From: Hymenobacter citatus
GTDB lineage: Bacteria; Bacteroidota; Bacteroidia; Cytophagales; Hymenobacteraceae
Assembly (NCBI RefSeq): GCF_014333615.1
Contig: NZ_JACSCY010000002.1
Location: 434,001-498,000, forward strand
Direction: 5' to 3'
Length of the DNA: 64,000 bases
Below are positions 8,519-17,041 of the stretch, one piece after another. How positions within the stretch are numbered: the stretch's first letter is position 1; every line of letters begins with the position of its first letter. Position numbers and translations under genes: made by a program. The notes beneath the pieces are model-generated. The model had not been told where the DNA came from. It did no database searches and saw only the letters and a list, made by a program, of their open reading frames with translations.

Positions 8519-10042
8519 ATGAATCAGCCTGTTTCCCTTTCTACGCAAAACACGACCGTCACGGTGGTCCGCCGCTTGCGGCTGGCCTCGCGGGCCCTGC
8601 GCCGCACCGTGCGGTTTGATGTGGTGCTGCCCCCTGGCTACGATGCCGCCGCGCCCGCTCCCTATCCCGTGCTCTACCTCAACGACGGGCAGGACCTGCG
8701 CCGCCTGCACCTACCGGCTACCCTCAACGCGCTCTACCGCCACCGGGCCGTGCGGCCGTTTGTGCTGGTGGCCATCCAGGCCGGGGTGCGGGTGCAAGAG
8801 TACGGCACCGCGGCCTACGCCGACTACCTGGGCCGGGGCAGCCGCGCCAAACACTACACCGAGTTTCTGCTCACCGAAATGCTACCCTACGCCCAAACGC
8901 GCTACCACGTGAGTGCCGACCCCAGCCAGGTGGTGGTAGCGGGCTTCTCGCTCAGCGGATTAGCGGCGTTTGATTTTGTGTGGCACCACCCCGAGGCCGC
9001 CTTGCGGGCGGGCGTGTTTTCGGGCTCGTTCTGGTGGCGCCGCCGCGCCCTCGACCAAGGCTACACCGACGCCGACCGCCTTATGCACCTGCTCGTGCGC
9101 GAAGGTCAGGCCACGCCCGGCCAGCGGTTCTGGCTGCAAACCGGCACCCTCGACGAAACCAACGACCGGAACCACAACGGCATCATCGACGCCATTGAAG
9201 ACACGCTGGACCTGATGAAGGAGCTGGAGCAACATGGCCTGCGCCCTAACCAAGAGGTGCGCTACGTGGAGGTGGTAGACGGCCGCCACAACCAAGCCAC
9301 GTGGGGCCGTATCCTACCCGATTTTTTGCAGTGGGCCTTCGGGCCGGCGGAGGTAGGGAAGTGGCTCACGGCAGACGAACTGCTGGGTAGTCGTCGGGTG
9401 TGGGGCAGCCCCAGCCGCTTGGCCCGGCACCGGCGGCGCCTGCGGCCGCAGCCCGCTACCCTGCCGCCCTATCCCAACGCCGCCAGCCTCGCCGATTTTC
9501 CGCTGCAAACCACCATCCCGCGCCCGCAGCCGGGGCAATATCCAGCGTATTTCGATGCCTCGTACATCCCGCGCGTGCCTGTGGGCGCCAACCCGTTGGT
9601 GCAACTGGAGCAGCAGCTCCAGGAGGTGCAGCAGCTAGTAGGCCAGCTCACCGACGTGCAGGCCCTCACCAACTACGACCCCGGCAAGTGGAGCATCAAG
9701 GAAATGCTGCTGCACGTGCTGGATTCCGAAAGGGTCTTTGCCTACCGCGCCCTGTGCTTTGCCCGCGGCGAGCAGCAAACCCTACCTGGCTTCGACCAGG
9801 ATGCCTACGCCCCCGAGGCCGGGGCCAACAACCGCCCCCTGGCCGATATTCTGACCGAATACGCCGCCGTGCGCAGCGCCACGCTGGCGCTGTTCCGCTC
9901 GTTCACGCCCGCGCAGCTGGATAGGGTAGGCACCACGGCCAGCGGCCCCGTAAGCGTGCGTGCGTTGCTGTTTGCCATTCCCGGCCACGAGGCGCATCAC
10001 CTGCATATCCTGCGCGAGCGGTACTTGCCACTGTTGCCGTAA
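8519..10042 (+). CDS. Esterase-DinB fusion protein, 507 aa
   Basis: Two unrelated domains lie in one uninterrupted frame. Residues about 15-290 form an alpha/beta hydrolase of the putative-esterase (Fes/EstD) type: LPPGYD, YLNDGQDLRRLH, and the nucleophile elbow GFSLSG with Ser144; DGRHNQATW may carry the catalytic His. After a Pro/Arg-rich linker (about 290-350), residues about 350-507 are a DinB-like four-helix bundle that begins with IPRPQPGQYPAYF. Candidate metal ligands are His399 (LLHVLDSE), His490 and His494 (GHEAHHLHI). DinB-like proteins are metal-dependent thiol transferases or related enzymes. The fusion may link ester cleavage to thiol chemistry, which is inference. The gene diverges from the amidoligase cluster. 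Confidence 0.85.
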   Translation: MNQPVSLSTQNTTVTVVRRLRLASRALRRTVRFDVVLPPGYDAAAPAPYPVLYLNDGQDLRRLHLPATLNALYRHRAVRPFVLVAIQAGVRVQEYGTAAYADYLGRGSRAKHYTEFLLTEMLPYAQTRYHVSADPSQVVVAGFSLSGLAAFDFVWHHPEAALRAGVFSGSFWWRRRALDQGYTDADRLMHLLVREGQATPGQRFWLQTGTLDETNDRNHNGIIDAIEDTLDLMKELEQHGLRPNQEVRYVEVVDGRHNQATWGRILPDFLQWAFGPAEVGKWLTADELLGSRRVWGSPSRLARHRRRLRPQPATLPPYPNAASLADFPLQTTIPRPQPGQYPAYFDASYIPRVPVGANPLVQLEQQLQEVQQLVGQLTDVQALTNYDPGKWSIKEMLLHVLDSERVFAYRALCFARGEQQTLPGFDQDAYAPEAGANNRPLADILTEYAAVRSATLALFRSFTPAQLDRVGTTASGPVSVRALLFAIPGHEAHHLHILRERYLPLLP

Positions 10043-10129
10043 AGCCCTACTTTGCGCACAACAAGGGCGTATTTCTCCGCGTTGAGGGAGAAAGCAACCT
10101 GATTCTGCCACCCCTAACTCATTGTAATC

Positions 10130-10243
10130 ATGGCGAAAGCACAAGACGCCCGCAAAGAAAAAAAGAAGGAGCCCACCAAAACCACCAAGGAAAAAAAGGC
10201 CGCGAAAGAGGAAAAGAAAAAGCTCCGCGACCGAGCTGAGTAA
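10130..10243 (+). CDS. Lysine-rich miniprotein, 37 aa
   Basis: The ORF begins MAKAQDARKEKKKEPTKTTK and ends KKKLRDRAE. Nearly half of the residues are Lys or Arg, with many Ala and Glu, so it is probably a disordered or single-helix protein. Similar tiny Lys-rich ORFs are common in Bacteroidota, and nucleic-acid binding is only a guess. TACTTTGC at 10048-10055 could be its -7 element. It is too short for strong coding statistics. Confidence 0.5.
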   Translation: MAKAQDARKEKKKEPTKTTKEKKAAKEEKKKLRDRAE

Positions 10244-10289
10244 ATGGTGAAATGGTGAGTTTGTGAAATTGTGAATTAGAAAACGCGTG

Positions 10290-10385
10290 TCATCCTGAGC
10301 TTGCGAAGGACCTTCTCACATCAGAACGATACTCGTAACAACGACTCGTTCAACTGGCATAAGGTCCTTCGCAAGCTCAGGATGA
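10290..10385. repeat. Intergenic inverted repeat, family A copy 3
   Basis: Perfect 25-bp arms (10290-10314 and 10361-10385) start with TCATCCTGAGCTTGCGAAGG. The loop (CACATCAGAACGATACTCG...) differs from other family A copies. It lies between convergent genes. Confidence 0.85.
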
Positions 10386-10432
10386 GAGAAGGCTTTTGCA
10401 TTCACAACTTCACAAACTCACAACTTCACCAT

Positions 10433-11056
10433 TCACAACGTATAATACGGCTCCCGCTCTTTATCATGATGGCGGATGTAGCCGTGGAGCGTGAGTTTAA
10501 TGAGAGTACGAAAGGCCCGCCGCTTGCCGATATTCAACAGTTTCATATACTGCGGCAGCGTGATGCGCGCGTGTGTGCGCAGGTAATCCAGCACGGCCGA
10601 CTCTTCTTTGTTGAGAGGCATCCATTCCACGCCTGTGCTTGGCTCGCTGCGCTCTAACACCTTCTCGGTGAGGCCGCTGGCCTGCACGCTCTCGTCGCGC
10701 ACACGCACATAGCTGCGCCAGTCGCCATCGGCTACCTGGGCGCGGTGCGGCTTGCGGAGGCTTTCGGGCACCGTTACCACTACCACTACCCGGCCATCTT
10801 CCTCCACCTCCCGAAAACGCAGAGTGGTAAGCGGCGGATCCACGAAATGCTCGGCCGCCTGCCGTAGCACGTAGATTTCTTCCTCCGCATCGCGCACACC
10901 CACCACACGCCCGTCGTCATCAACGCCTACCAGCACCTGCCCGCCGTGCGTGTTGGCCAGCGACGCCAGCGTGCGGGAAATGCGCGTGGGATGCGTGGTT
11001 TTCTTCTTGAATTCCAGCCGCTCGCCTTCGCCCTGCCGGATTAATTCTTGTAGCAT
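10433..11056 (-). CDS. AlbA_2 (Schlafen-type) domain protein with C-terminal winged helix, 207 aa
   Basis: The N-terminal half has the AlbA_2 signature: GEGERLEFKKK, then SRTLASLANTHGGQVLVGVDDDGRVVGV, then a beta-rich region ending in RSYVRVRDES. Residues about 150-205 (LDYLRTHARITLPQYMKLL to LTLHGYIRHHD) look like a winged helix. AlbA_2 proteins bind nucleic acid; some are transcription factors and some act in defence, but the short two-domain form is usually a putative DNA-binding regulator. It is monocistronic and framed by repeats of family D and a strong terminator. Confidence 0.75.
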   Translation of the reverse strand: MLQELIRQGEGERLEFKKKTTHPTRISRTLASLANTHGGQVLVGVDDDGRVVGVRDAEEEIYVLRQAAEHFVDPPLTTLRFREVEEDGRVVVVVTVPESLRKPHRAQVADGDWRSYVRVRDESVQASGLTEKVLERSEPSTGVEWMPLNKEESAVLDYLRTHARITLPQYMKLLNIGKRRAFRTLIKLTLHGYIRHHDKEREPYYTL

Positions 11057-11062
11057 ATTCTT

Positions 11063-11216
11063 GAGCTGTTAGCTACTAGCTGATGGCTGTTAGCTTCTTT
11101 CTTGTAATGAACGAAAAAAAGCCACTTTCCGGTCCGGAAAGTGGCTTTTTCTTGCAGTGGGTAATAGTCTACCCTTCAACAGGCTAACAGCTAATAGCCA
11201 TCAGCTAACAGCTCAA
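11063..11216. repeat. Family D inverted repeat around a terminator
   Basis: GAGCTGTTAGCTACTAGCTG (from 11063) is mirrored by an inverted copy at 11183-11216 (ending CATCAGCTAACAGCTC). The terminator at 11118-11148 lies in the middle. The same AGCTGTTAGCTGATAGCT module occurs inside the Pnkp gene at 32301. Confidence 0.8.
11118..11148. terminator. Palindromic terminator between DUF3127 and AlbA_2 genes
   Basis: AAAGCCACTTTCCGG and CCGGAAAGTGGCTTT form perfect arms around a single T, flanked by A and T runs, so it can work in either direction. It follows the DUF3127 gene on the minus strand. Confidence 0.8.
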
Positions 11217-11218
11217 CA

Positions 11219-11650
11219 CTAGAAAGGCAGGTCGTTGTCGTCGTCGCCGGCGATGGGCGCGGCAGGTTGGGCTCGCAGGTTAGGGTTCTGATTCTGCTGA
11301 GCAGGAGCAGCGGCGCGAGGCGCAGCAGCTGGCTGCGAGTAGCCACCACCAGCCGGCGCCGAAGCCCCACCAGCGGCCGCCTCCAAACGCCATGCCTCCA
11401 GGTTGGTGAAGTACAGCATCTGGCCGTTTTTGTTGAACCCACGACCACGCAGGTTGAAGGTCACTTTAATTTCGTCACCGATTTTGTAAGGGTCGATGAG
11501 CGCGGTTTTGTCCTGCACCAGTTGAAACTTGATATGCTCAGGGTACTGACCATCTATAACCTCCAGTACGAACTCGCGCTTGCGGAATTTCTCGCTCACC
11601 TGTTGCTCGTCGAAAATCTCGTGCAGGCGGCCGGTAGCATCGTAAGCCAT
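11219..11650 (-). CDS. DUF3127 domain protein (OB-fold-like), 143 aa
   Basis: The start MAYDATGRLHEIFDEQQVSE and the central string KFQLVQDKTALIDPYKIGDEIKV...NLRGR are typical of DUF3127, a Bacteroidota family that resembles single-strand DNA-binding OB folds. Residues 1-95 form the domain. Residues 96-143 are a Gly/Ala/Pro/Gln-rich tail that ends DDDNDLPF, the acidic-hydrophobic end seen in single-strand binding proteins (compare the SSB tip DDDIPF). This suggests it docks partner proteins like SSB does, although that function has not been shown for DUF3127 as far as I know. Confidence 0.85.
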   Translation of the reverse strand: MAYDATGRLHEIFDEQQVSEKFRKREFVLEVIDGQYPEHIKFQLVQDKTALIDPYKIGDEIKVTFNLRGRGFNKNGQMLYFTNLEAWRLEAAAGGASAPAGGGYSQPAAAPRAAAPAQQNQNPNLRAQPAAPIAGDDDNDLPF

Positions 11651-11812
11651 AAAACAGAATATTAGGGAATGTGAAAACAGTTAATCAAACGTACGAAAAA
11701 AAACCGACGGCAGCCATGTCCGGCGGGTATCTTGTACGGGGTAGGCGGCGGGATTGGGTAGGATAGTTTGCGTATTTTTCGGCCGATTTCTCCCACTGTT
11801 TTTCGTCTGCTT

Positions 11813-12772
11813 ATGTCTACTACCTGGGCGCTGGCCCTGCACGGCGGCGCCGGCACCATTGCCCGCACCTCCATGACGGCCGAGGCCGAGCGCGCCTACC
11901 GCGCCGCCCTGCAAACAGCCCTCGAAGCCGGCGCCGACGTGCTTCGCCGCCACGGCTCGGCCCTCGACGCCGTGGAACTGGCCGTGTGCAGCCTCGAAGA
12001 TTGCCCGCTGTTCAACGCCGGCCGCGGGGCCGTGTTCACCCACGAGGGCCACCACGAAATGGACGCGTCTATTATGGATGGCCGCACCGGTCTGGCCGGG
12101 GCGGTGGCCGGCGTGCGCGCCGTGCAAAACCCCATCCGGGCCGCTCGCCTCGTGATGGAGCACACCGACCACGTGCTGCTGGCCTACCCCGGCGCCGACG
12201 AGCTGGCCCGCCAGCACAATCTGCCTACCCAGCCCGCCGAGTACTTCTTCACCCAGCACCGCTACGACCAGTTGCAGGAGGCGTTGCAAGAAGGCCGCAT
12301 GCGCCTCGACCACTCCGAAGCCCAGCTACCCAACGAAGACCCCAAAAAGAAAATGGGCACCGTGGGCGCCGTGGCCCGCGACCAGCACGGCCACCTGGCC
12401 GCCGCCACCAGCACCGGCGGCATGACCAACAAGCGCTACTCCCGCATCGGCGACTCGCCCATCATCGGCAGCGGCACCTGGGCGAGCGACCGGACCTGCG
12501 CCATCAGCTGCACCGGCCACGGCGAATATTTTCTGCGCGCCGTAGTGGCCCACGACATTGCCTGCCTGATGGAGTACCGCGGCCTGAGCCTCACCGAAGC
12601 CTGCCGCATCGTGGTGCACGACAAGCTGGCCCCGGTAGGCGGCGAGGGCGGCCTGGTGGCAGTAGACGCCGCCGGCCACGTGGCCCTACCCTTCAACTCC
12701 GAAGGCATGTACCGCGCCAGCCTCACCGATTCCACTCCTATATATATAGGTATCTACGGCGACGAAGGATAG
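11813..12772 (+). CDS. Isoaspartyl peptidase / L-asparaginase (Ntn hydrolase), 319 aa
   Basis: The start was set at 11813 (MSTTWALALHGGAGT), where the family begins; upstream codons are not conserved in type. The autocleavage site is KMGTVGAV with Thr183 as the new N-terminal nucleophile, followed by ATSTGGMTNKRYSRIGDSP and GSGTWAS. The enzyme removes beta-aspartyl residues from dipeptides and hydrolyses asparagine. A cyanophycinase gene lies 1.1 kb away; cyanophycinase yields beta-Asp-Arg, which this enzyme type can split, so the two may act in sequence. It is followed by a 15-bp-arm hairpin. Confidence 0.9.
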   Translation: MSTTWALALHGGAGTIARTSMTAEAERAYRAALQTALEAGADVLRRHGSALDAVELAVCSLEDCPLFNAGRGAVFTHEGHHEMDASIMDGRTGLAGAVAGVRAVQNPIRAARLVMEHTDHVLLAYPGADELARQHNLPTQPAEYFFTQHRYDQLQEALQEGRMRLDHSEAQLPNEDPKKKMGTVGAVARDQHGHLAAATSTGGMTNKRYSRIGDSPIIGSGTWASDRTCAISCTGHGEYFLRAVVAHDIACLMEYRGLSLTEACRIVVHDKLAPVGGEGGLVAVDAAGHVALPFNSEGMYRASLTDSTPIYIGIYGDEG

Positions 12773-12778
12773 GGAACG

Positions 12779-12839
12779 TATATAATAAGGAGTGGCTGGT
12801 TGTAACGGGTTGTTATTGGTGGCTACTCCTTATTATATA
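12779..12839 (+). terminator. Hairpin after isoaspartyl peptidase gene
   Basis: TATATAATAAGGAGT (12779-12793) and ACTCCTTATTATATA (12825-12839) are perfect 15-bp arms around a 31-base GT-rich loop, directly after the stop codon. The AT-rich stem lacks a T tract, so termination is likely but not certain. Confidence 0.5.
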
Positions 12840-12950
12840 TAGATGCACAAAGTTACTTTCGATTCAAGGCGCTTTATATAAGAGTGCATATCGGATAATC
12901 ATAAGCTTTCCTACTTACTCTAAGAGAATGGCCACAGATTATTGACTTGC

Positions 12951-13655
12951 TTATTTCTCAAAAGCGAAGCCATATAAATACTGGCTTTGCAAAGAGGCTG
13001 TGGGAGCCACGATGAAAGTGAAATCAGTGTTATTCTTCTCTCTGACCAAAACCCCAGCCATACGCACAAACTGTTCGGTACCGCTAGATAGATTCTGTTG
13101 CATGAACTCGAAGCCCTGCAGACTAAACTCCTTAACACTACCATACTCTCGGTCAGCAGCGATAAAGGTAGGTTTGGCCTGCTGCCATTCTGAAGGGGAA
13201 GATGCCTGCGGATTGCCTTTCGCCAGAAAGCGGTTGTAATCCTGCGCACGTATGTCGTTGACGGAATGTGTAACCAAGGACATTGCTTGCTCTACCTTTG
13301 CTAGATCTTGCATAGCAAACTCATAATTGGTTTTTTCTCCTTCAATATTGACACGAATGAAAGCGTAATTTTGCCTTTCTTCTGACGACAAAGCTTCATA
13401 AAATAAATATGCACAGTTAGATGCAGGCAATTGAAAGGAGGTAAAATGTTGCTTAATTTTCTCGCCTATCCCAGTGAGCTTAAGTTCATAAAATTTTCCT
13501 TGCAGTTTGTCTTCTGTCGTTGCTGAAACCCCTTTCGCATAGTTGAGCTTGCCGCCATAGAAAGCAAGTATTGCATCTACTCCTTTAGATTCAGTAGCAG
13601 AGGTACAACTTCCCAAGGTCAAGGTTAAGGCTAGTAGAATAAAAAGGTGTTTCAT
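12951..13655 (-). CDS. Hypothetical lipoprotein, 234 aa
   Basis: I do not recognise the family. The start was set at 13655 because MKHLFILLALTLTLGSCTSA is a clear lipoprotein signal (Cys17) and a consensus promoter lies 51 bases upstream. The mature part is about 215 residues without repeats or membrane segments and is lower in GC than its neighbours (Lys/Asn/Tyr-rich), which hints at recent acquisition. It should be anchored in an envelope membrane. It is convergent with the isoaspartyl peptidase gene. Confidence 0.7.
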   Translation of the reverse strand: MKHLFILLALTLTLGSCTSATESKGVDAILAFYGGKLNYAKGVSATTEDKLQGKFYELKLTGIGEKIKQHFTSFQLPASNCAYLFYEALSSEERQNYAFIRVNIEGEKTNYEFAMQDLAKVEQAMSLVTHSVNDIRAQDYNRFLAKGNPQASSPSEWQQAKPTFIAADREYGSVKEFSLQGFEFMQQNLSSGTEQFVRMAGVLVREKNNTDFTFIVAPTASLQSQYLYGFAFEK

Positions 13656-13706
13656 ATAGAATGCTGATTGTTTATGTATGATCGTTACGCAAGGCAAATG
13701 AATAAC

Positions 13707-13714
13707 CAAAGATA
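13707..13714 (-). promoter_or_regulatory. Predicted -7 element (TATCTTTG) for the lipoprotein gene
   Basis: On the minus strand this is TATCTTTG, an exact TAnnTTTG match, 51 bases upstream of the ATG at 13655. A GTTG about 17 bases further upstream may be a weak -33 box. Confidence 0.55.
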
Positions 13715-13782
13715 GATAAGGAGCTAAAGCAACGTAAAAACTTGAGGATGGTGCTAGAGGAACTTGATTCATTTTCTTCGAT

Positions 13783-13833
13783 AAAAGCAGAGCCGCCATT
13801 CTAAGTTTAGCTTAGAATGGCGGCTCTGCTTTT
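13783..13833. terminator. Terminator after cyanophycinase gene
   Basis: 23-bp perfect arms, AAAAGCAGAGCCGCCATTCT... at 13783-13805 and its complement at 13811-13833, around a 5-base loop. It lies just downstream of the cyanophycinase stop (minus strand) and insulates the lipoprotein gene. Confidence 0.85.
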
Positions 13834-13853
13834 ATACACAAGCTTAACAATTC

Positions 13854-14762
13854 CTACACTTGTCCCGGCTGCTCAATACTCACCGTTTCGGCAAAGTTGG
13901 TTTTGCCGGCATAGAATTTCCGCTCGTCGATGTCGTACACGTTGCCTTTGGCCAGCACGTGCATGGTCATGTTCTCCACGGATAGCGCCGCGCCTTTTTT
14001 CGCGGCGGCGGCGTTATTGTGCCGAATGGTATGGCCGTCCATGATGATGACCAGGTTGGAGCCGATGGTTTCGATGAGGTTGCCGCCGGTGATGAGCACG
14101 CCCGTGTCTTCGCCCAGCCCGATGCCGATGAGCTTGGGGTGCAGACTCACGGCTTCGATGAGTCGGCCGAAGCGGCCGCGCTTCACGAAGTGCGAGTCAA
14201 TCACCACGTCGTCGATCAGGCCCAGGCCGCTACCGATTTTCACGGCGCCCTTCATCAGCGCGTCGGGCACCGAGCCGCCCCGAATCATAATCTGCGACAT
14301 GGCCATGGCCCCGGCGCTGGTGCCGGCCACCACAAAGTTCGACTCGCGGTGGTAACGGCCGTTCAGGATTTCCAGAAACTCGCCTTCCCCAAACATCTCG
14401 CGCAGCCGCGACTGGTTGCCGCCGCTGAACATCACCACGTCGGCGCGGCGCAGGCGCTCCAGGTACATGGGAATGCGGGCATGCTCGGGCGTGCGGATAT
14501 CCATCACGCCCACGTTGCGGCAATTCAGCATGCCAAACGAGGCCACGTAAATCTTCCCGATTTCCTCCGGAATCATGGAGGCCGTAGTCACTACCTCTAT
14601 GCGCGGGTCTTCCTTGCCCGACTCCTGCACCACGCGACGCAGGATGCCCAGCTCGAAAAAGTTGAGGTAGTATTTCTTGCGCACACTGGCGCTGGAGTAG
14701 GTGCCTTTATCTTCGTTGCCACCGATGGCAATCAGCTTACCGAGGGGTTTTTGATTGTTCAA
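13854..14762 (-). CDS. cphB: Cyanophycinase
   Basis: 302 aa, of family length. GKLIAIGGNEDKG opens the fold; the Ser nucleophile is Ser149 in VVAGTSAGAMAMSQ, and FSGGNQSRL (112-120) precedes it. The enzyme is a peptidase S51-type serine hydrolase that cuts cyanophycin into beta-Asp-Arg dipeptides. It acts in the cytoplasm (no signal peptide). An isoaspartyl peptidase gene lies nearby, but no cyanophycin synthetase gene (cphA) is visible in this window, so the pair could serve scavenging, or cphA lies elsewhere. It is separated from the M1 peptidase gene by about 90 bases. Confidence 0.9.
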   Translation of the reverse strand: MNNQKPLGKLIAIGGNEDKGTYSSASVRKKYYLNFFELGILRRVVQESGKEDPRIEVVTTASMIPEEIGKIYVASFGMLNCRNVGVMDIRTPEHARIPMYLERLRRADVVMFSGGNQSRLREMFGEGEFLEILNGRYHRESNFVVAGTSAGAMAMSQIMIRGGSVPDALMKGAVKIGSGLGLIDDVVIDSHFVKRGRFGRLIEAVSLHPKLIGIGLGEDTGVLITGGNLIETIGSNLVIIMDGHTIRHNNAAAAKKGAALSVENMTMHVLAKGNVYDIDERKFYAGKTNFAETVSIEQPGQV

Positions 14763-14851
14763 CGTTACGACTGTTTTTTATCAACTCACAAATTACAACG
14801 TACCAGTCCGGGCTGCAAGCATCGGGCCGGAGTAGGGTAGGGCGACGCCGA

Positions 14852-16648
14852 TTAGCCAAGTAGCGCGTCGAGGGTGTTGGTAGCCACGGCGTGGTAGTTG
14901 GGCCGAGCCTCCTGATAGATCTGCCGGGCCCGCTCCTGGCCGCCGGGGGTAGCCAGCACCGCCCGGTAGAGCGGCACCAAAAACTTGCGCCGGCCCACGC
15001 GCACCAGAAACTGGTGCAAAGCTTCGTCGGCAGGGGAGTAGCCGGCGGCCAGCGCCAACGGAAACCACGCCGCCAGAATTTCGGCGTTGCCGGAATGGGT
15101 AAGGTCGAAGGCGTCGTCTAGCTCTGCCAGTTGCGCGTGCGTCAGGGAGTGGGGGAGACCTTGCAGGAAATGCACCCATTCGTGGCTGCTCCACTCGGCG
15201 GTGGATAGGGCAGGAGCCGCTTCGCCATCCAGCCACTGTTGGCGGGCAGCGTCCACTGCCTCGAAGCGAGCCGAGGCCACGGGTGGTGCTACCCCCGGCA
15301 CACCCGGACCGTTTATCCAGGCATCGAGCTGAAGCTGTTCTTCTAGCCCCGGCTCTTGGTCTAACAAGGCTTGCCGCAGATAAGTTATGAAGCCCGCCGT
15401 ATCCATCGACTGAAAGCTGTGGCGGGTGAAGTACTCCTTAATAAAGGAGTCGAGGCGCGGGCGCCCTACCAAGTGCTCTAGCGTGAGCAGGAAGTAGTCG
15501 CCCTTTTCGTAAGCAATTTCCGTCATGCCCTCGTCGGGGTCTCGGCCGGTCAGGTGCAGGCGAAGGTGCGTGTCGGCGCTGGTGGGGCCTAGCTCCGCGA
15601 GGGTGTGCTGCAAATCGGTAAAGCCTGATACTTGCAACATATCGGCATACTTGCGGCCGTATAGCTGCTCCATAATGCGCCTTTCAAAATACACCGTAAA
15701 GCCCTCATTCAGCCAGAAATCGTCCCAGGTGGCATTGGTGACGAGATTGCCTGACCACGAATGCGCTAACTCATGAGCTACCAGACTGGTCAGGCTTCGG
15801 TCGCGGGCCAGAATAGTAGGTGTAACAAATGTTAAAAATGGGTTTTCCATACCACCAAATGGGAAAGACGGCGGAAGCACCAATAAATCGTAGCGTCCCC
15901 AGCGGTAGGGGCCATATAAGGCCTCGGCAGCGGCCACCATTTTTTCCAGATCCACGAACTCGTGCGTGGCCAGGGGTAGGGTAGCGGGCTCGGCATAAAT
16001 ACCGGTGCGCTCACTTAGCGGCGCAAAGGTCAGGTCGCCTACGGCCAGGGCCATCAGGTAGGCCGGGATAGGGTAGGGCTGCCGGAACTGGTAACGCCCG
16101 GCGGCGTCGAGCTGCTGCGGGTTGTCGGCGGCGCTCATCAGGGCCAGCAGGTGGGCGGGCGCTTCAATGTGGGCCTCGTAGGTGAAGCGCACGCCCGGCG
16201 AGTCCTGACACGGCAGCCAGGTGCGCGCCAGAATGGCCTGCGACTGGGTGAACAGAAACGGCTGTTCGCGCCCGGCCGTTTGCTCAGGCGTCAGCCACTG
16301 CAAGGCCGCGGCGCCCGGCGTGGTGCGGTAGCGGATGGTCACGTGCTCGGTGTCCGGCTCTACGGCGATGCGCAAGGCTTGGCCCAGCACCGAATCAGCA
16401 GGGGCCAGGTAGAAGGGGGTAGGCGAACCATCGGGGCCGCCGAGTAGCACGGCTTCCACGAGCAGGTCGCGGGTGTCGAGGTAGAGCTCGGTGCCACCGG
16501 CCGGGTTGTGGAGCTGCCAGGTGGCATGGCCGGCAAACGTGCGGCTGGCAAAATCAACGCGCAGCTGGAGCTGCAAATGGCGGACGACTATCTCACCCGG
16601 GCGGGCGTAGCTGTGCGGGTCGGAAGAAGCGGGAATGGAAGCAGTCAT
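14852..16648 (-). CDS. M1 family metallo-aminopeptidase, 598 aa
   Basis: The zinc site HELAH (292-296) with Glu315 in WLNEGFTVYFE gives the M1 pattern HExxH-18-E. FGGMENPFLTF upstream is the GxMEN exopeptidase motif that binds the substrate N-terminus. The start was set at the ATG at 16648 (MTASIPASSDPHSYARP), just before the beta-saddle domain; upstream codons look non-coding. The length and the C-terminal armadillo-like helices suit the leukotriene-A4-hydrolase/aminopeptidase B branch. No signal peptide is seen, so it is probably cytoplasmic and degrades peptides. Its neighbour is a cyanophycinase gene on the same strand. Confidence 0.9.
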   Translation of the reverse strand: MTASIPASSDPHSYARPGEIVVRHLQLQLRVDFASRTFAGHATWQLHNPAGGTELYLDTRDLLVEAVLLGGPDGSPTPFYLAPADSVLGQALRIAVEPDTEHVTIRYRTTPGAAALQWLTPEQTAGREQPFLFTQSQAILARTWLPCQDSPGVRFTYEAHIEAPAHLLALMSAADNPQQLDAAGRYQFRQPYPIPAYLMALAVGDLTFAPLSERTGIYAEPATLPLATHEFVDLEKMVAAAEALYGPYRWGRYDLLVLPPSFPFGGMENPFLTFVTPTILARDRSLTSLVAHELAHSWSGNLVTNATWDDFWLNEGFTVYFERRIMEQLYGRKYADMLQVSGFTDLQHTLAELGPTSADTHLRLHLTGRDPDEGMTEIAYEKGDYFLLTLEHLVGRPRLDSFIKEYFTRHSFQSMDTAGFITYLRQALLDQEPGLEEQLQLDAWINGPGVPGVAPPVASARFEAVDAARQQWLDGEAAPALSTAEWSSHEWVHFLQGLPHSLTHAQLAELDDAFDLTHSGNAEILAAWFPLALAAGYSPADEALHQFLVRVGRRKFLVPLYRAVLATPGGQERARQIYQEARPNYHAVATNTLDALLG

Positions 16649-17041
16649 AATAGAAATGGAAATCAGGAAATAGTCGGGCGGTGCGGCGCTAGTTGTGGCA
16701 ACGTGGGTAGGGTATACGACCAGCGCGCTCATTCGCTACAATAGGTTTCCGCCGAAGCGCGGGCGAGTGGCTCGCAGCAACGGCGCGGTCGTCTGGCCCC
16801 AGTGCTGCCGAAGTGCAAGCTACTCGCCCGCGCTTCGGCACCTACCCACCACCAATCTGAGGATGCGTATGGATAGCGGCAAAACCCCTACCTTGCATGT
16901 CGACGGAGTGCGCCTACCCCGGAACGCAATAACCCTACGGTAGCGTTTGGAGTAGAACGGGCACGCACCGGGCTGGAGCCGGGAATATAATTTTCCGGAG
17001 TCGGGCGGCGCGGCTATCATTCCTTCCACTTTACCGAATTC
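16649..17041. other. Divergent intergenic region with long hairpin
   Basis: This 393-base gap separates the M1 peptidase and L,D-transpeptidase genes. It contains GCCGAAGCGCGGGCGAGT (16751-16768) and its perfect complement at 16822-16839, 18-bp arms around a 53-base spacer. TACCTTGC at 16890-16897 resembles a -7 box. No further gene is supported. Confidence 0.6.
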
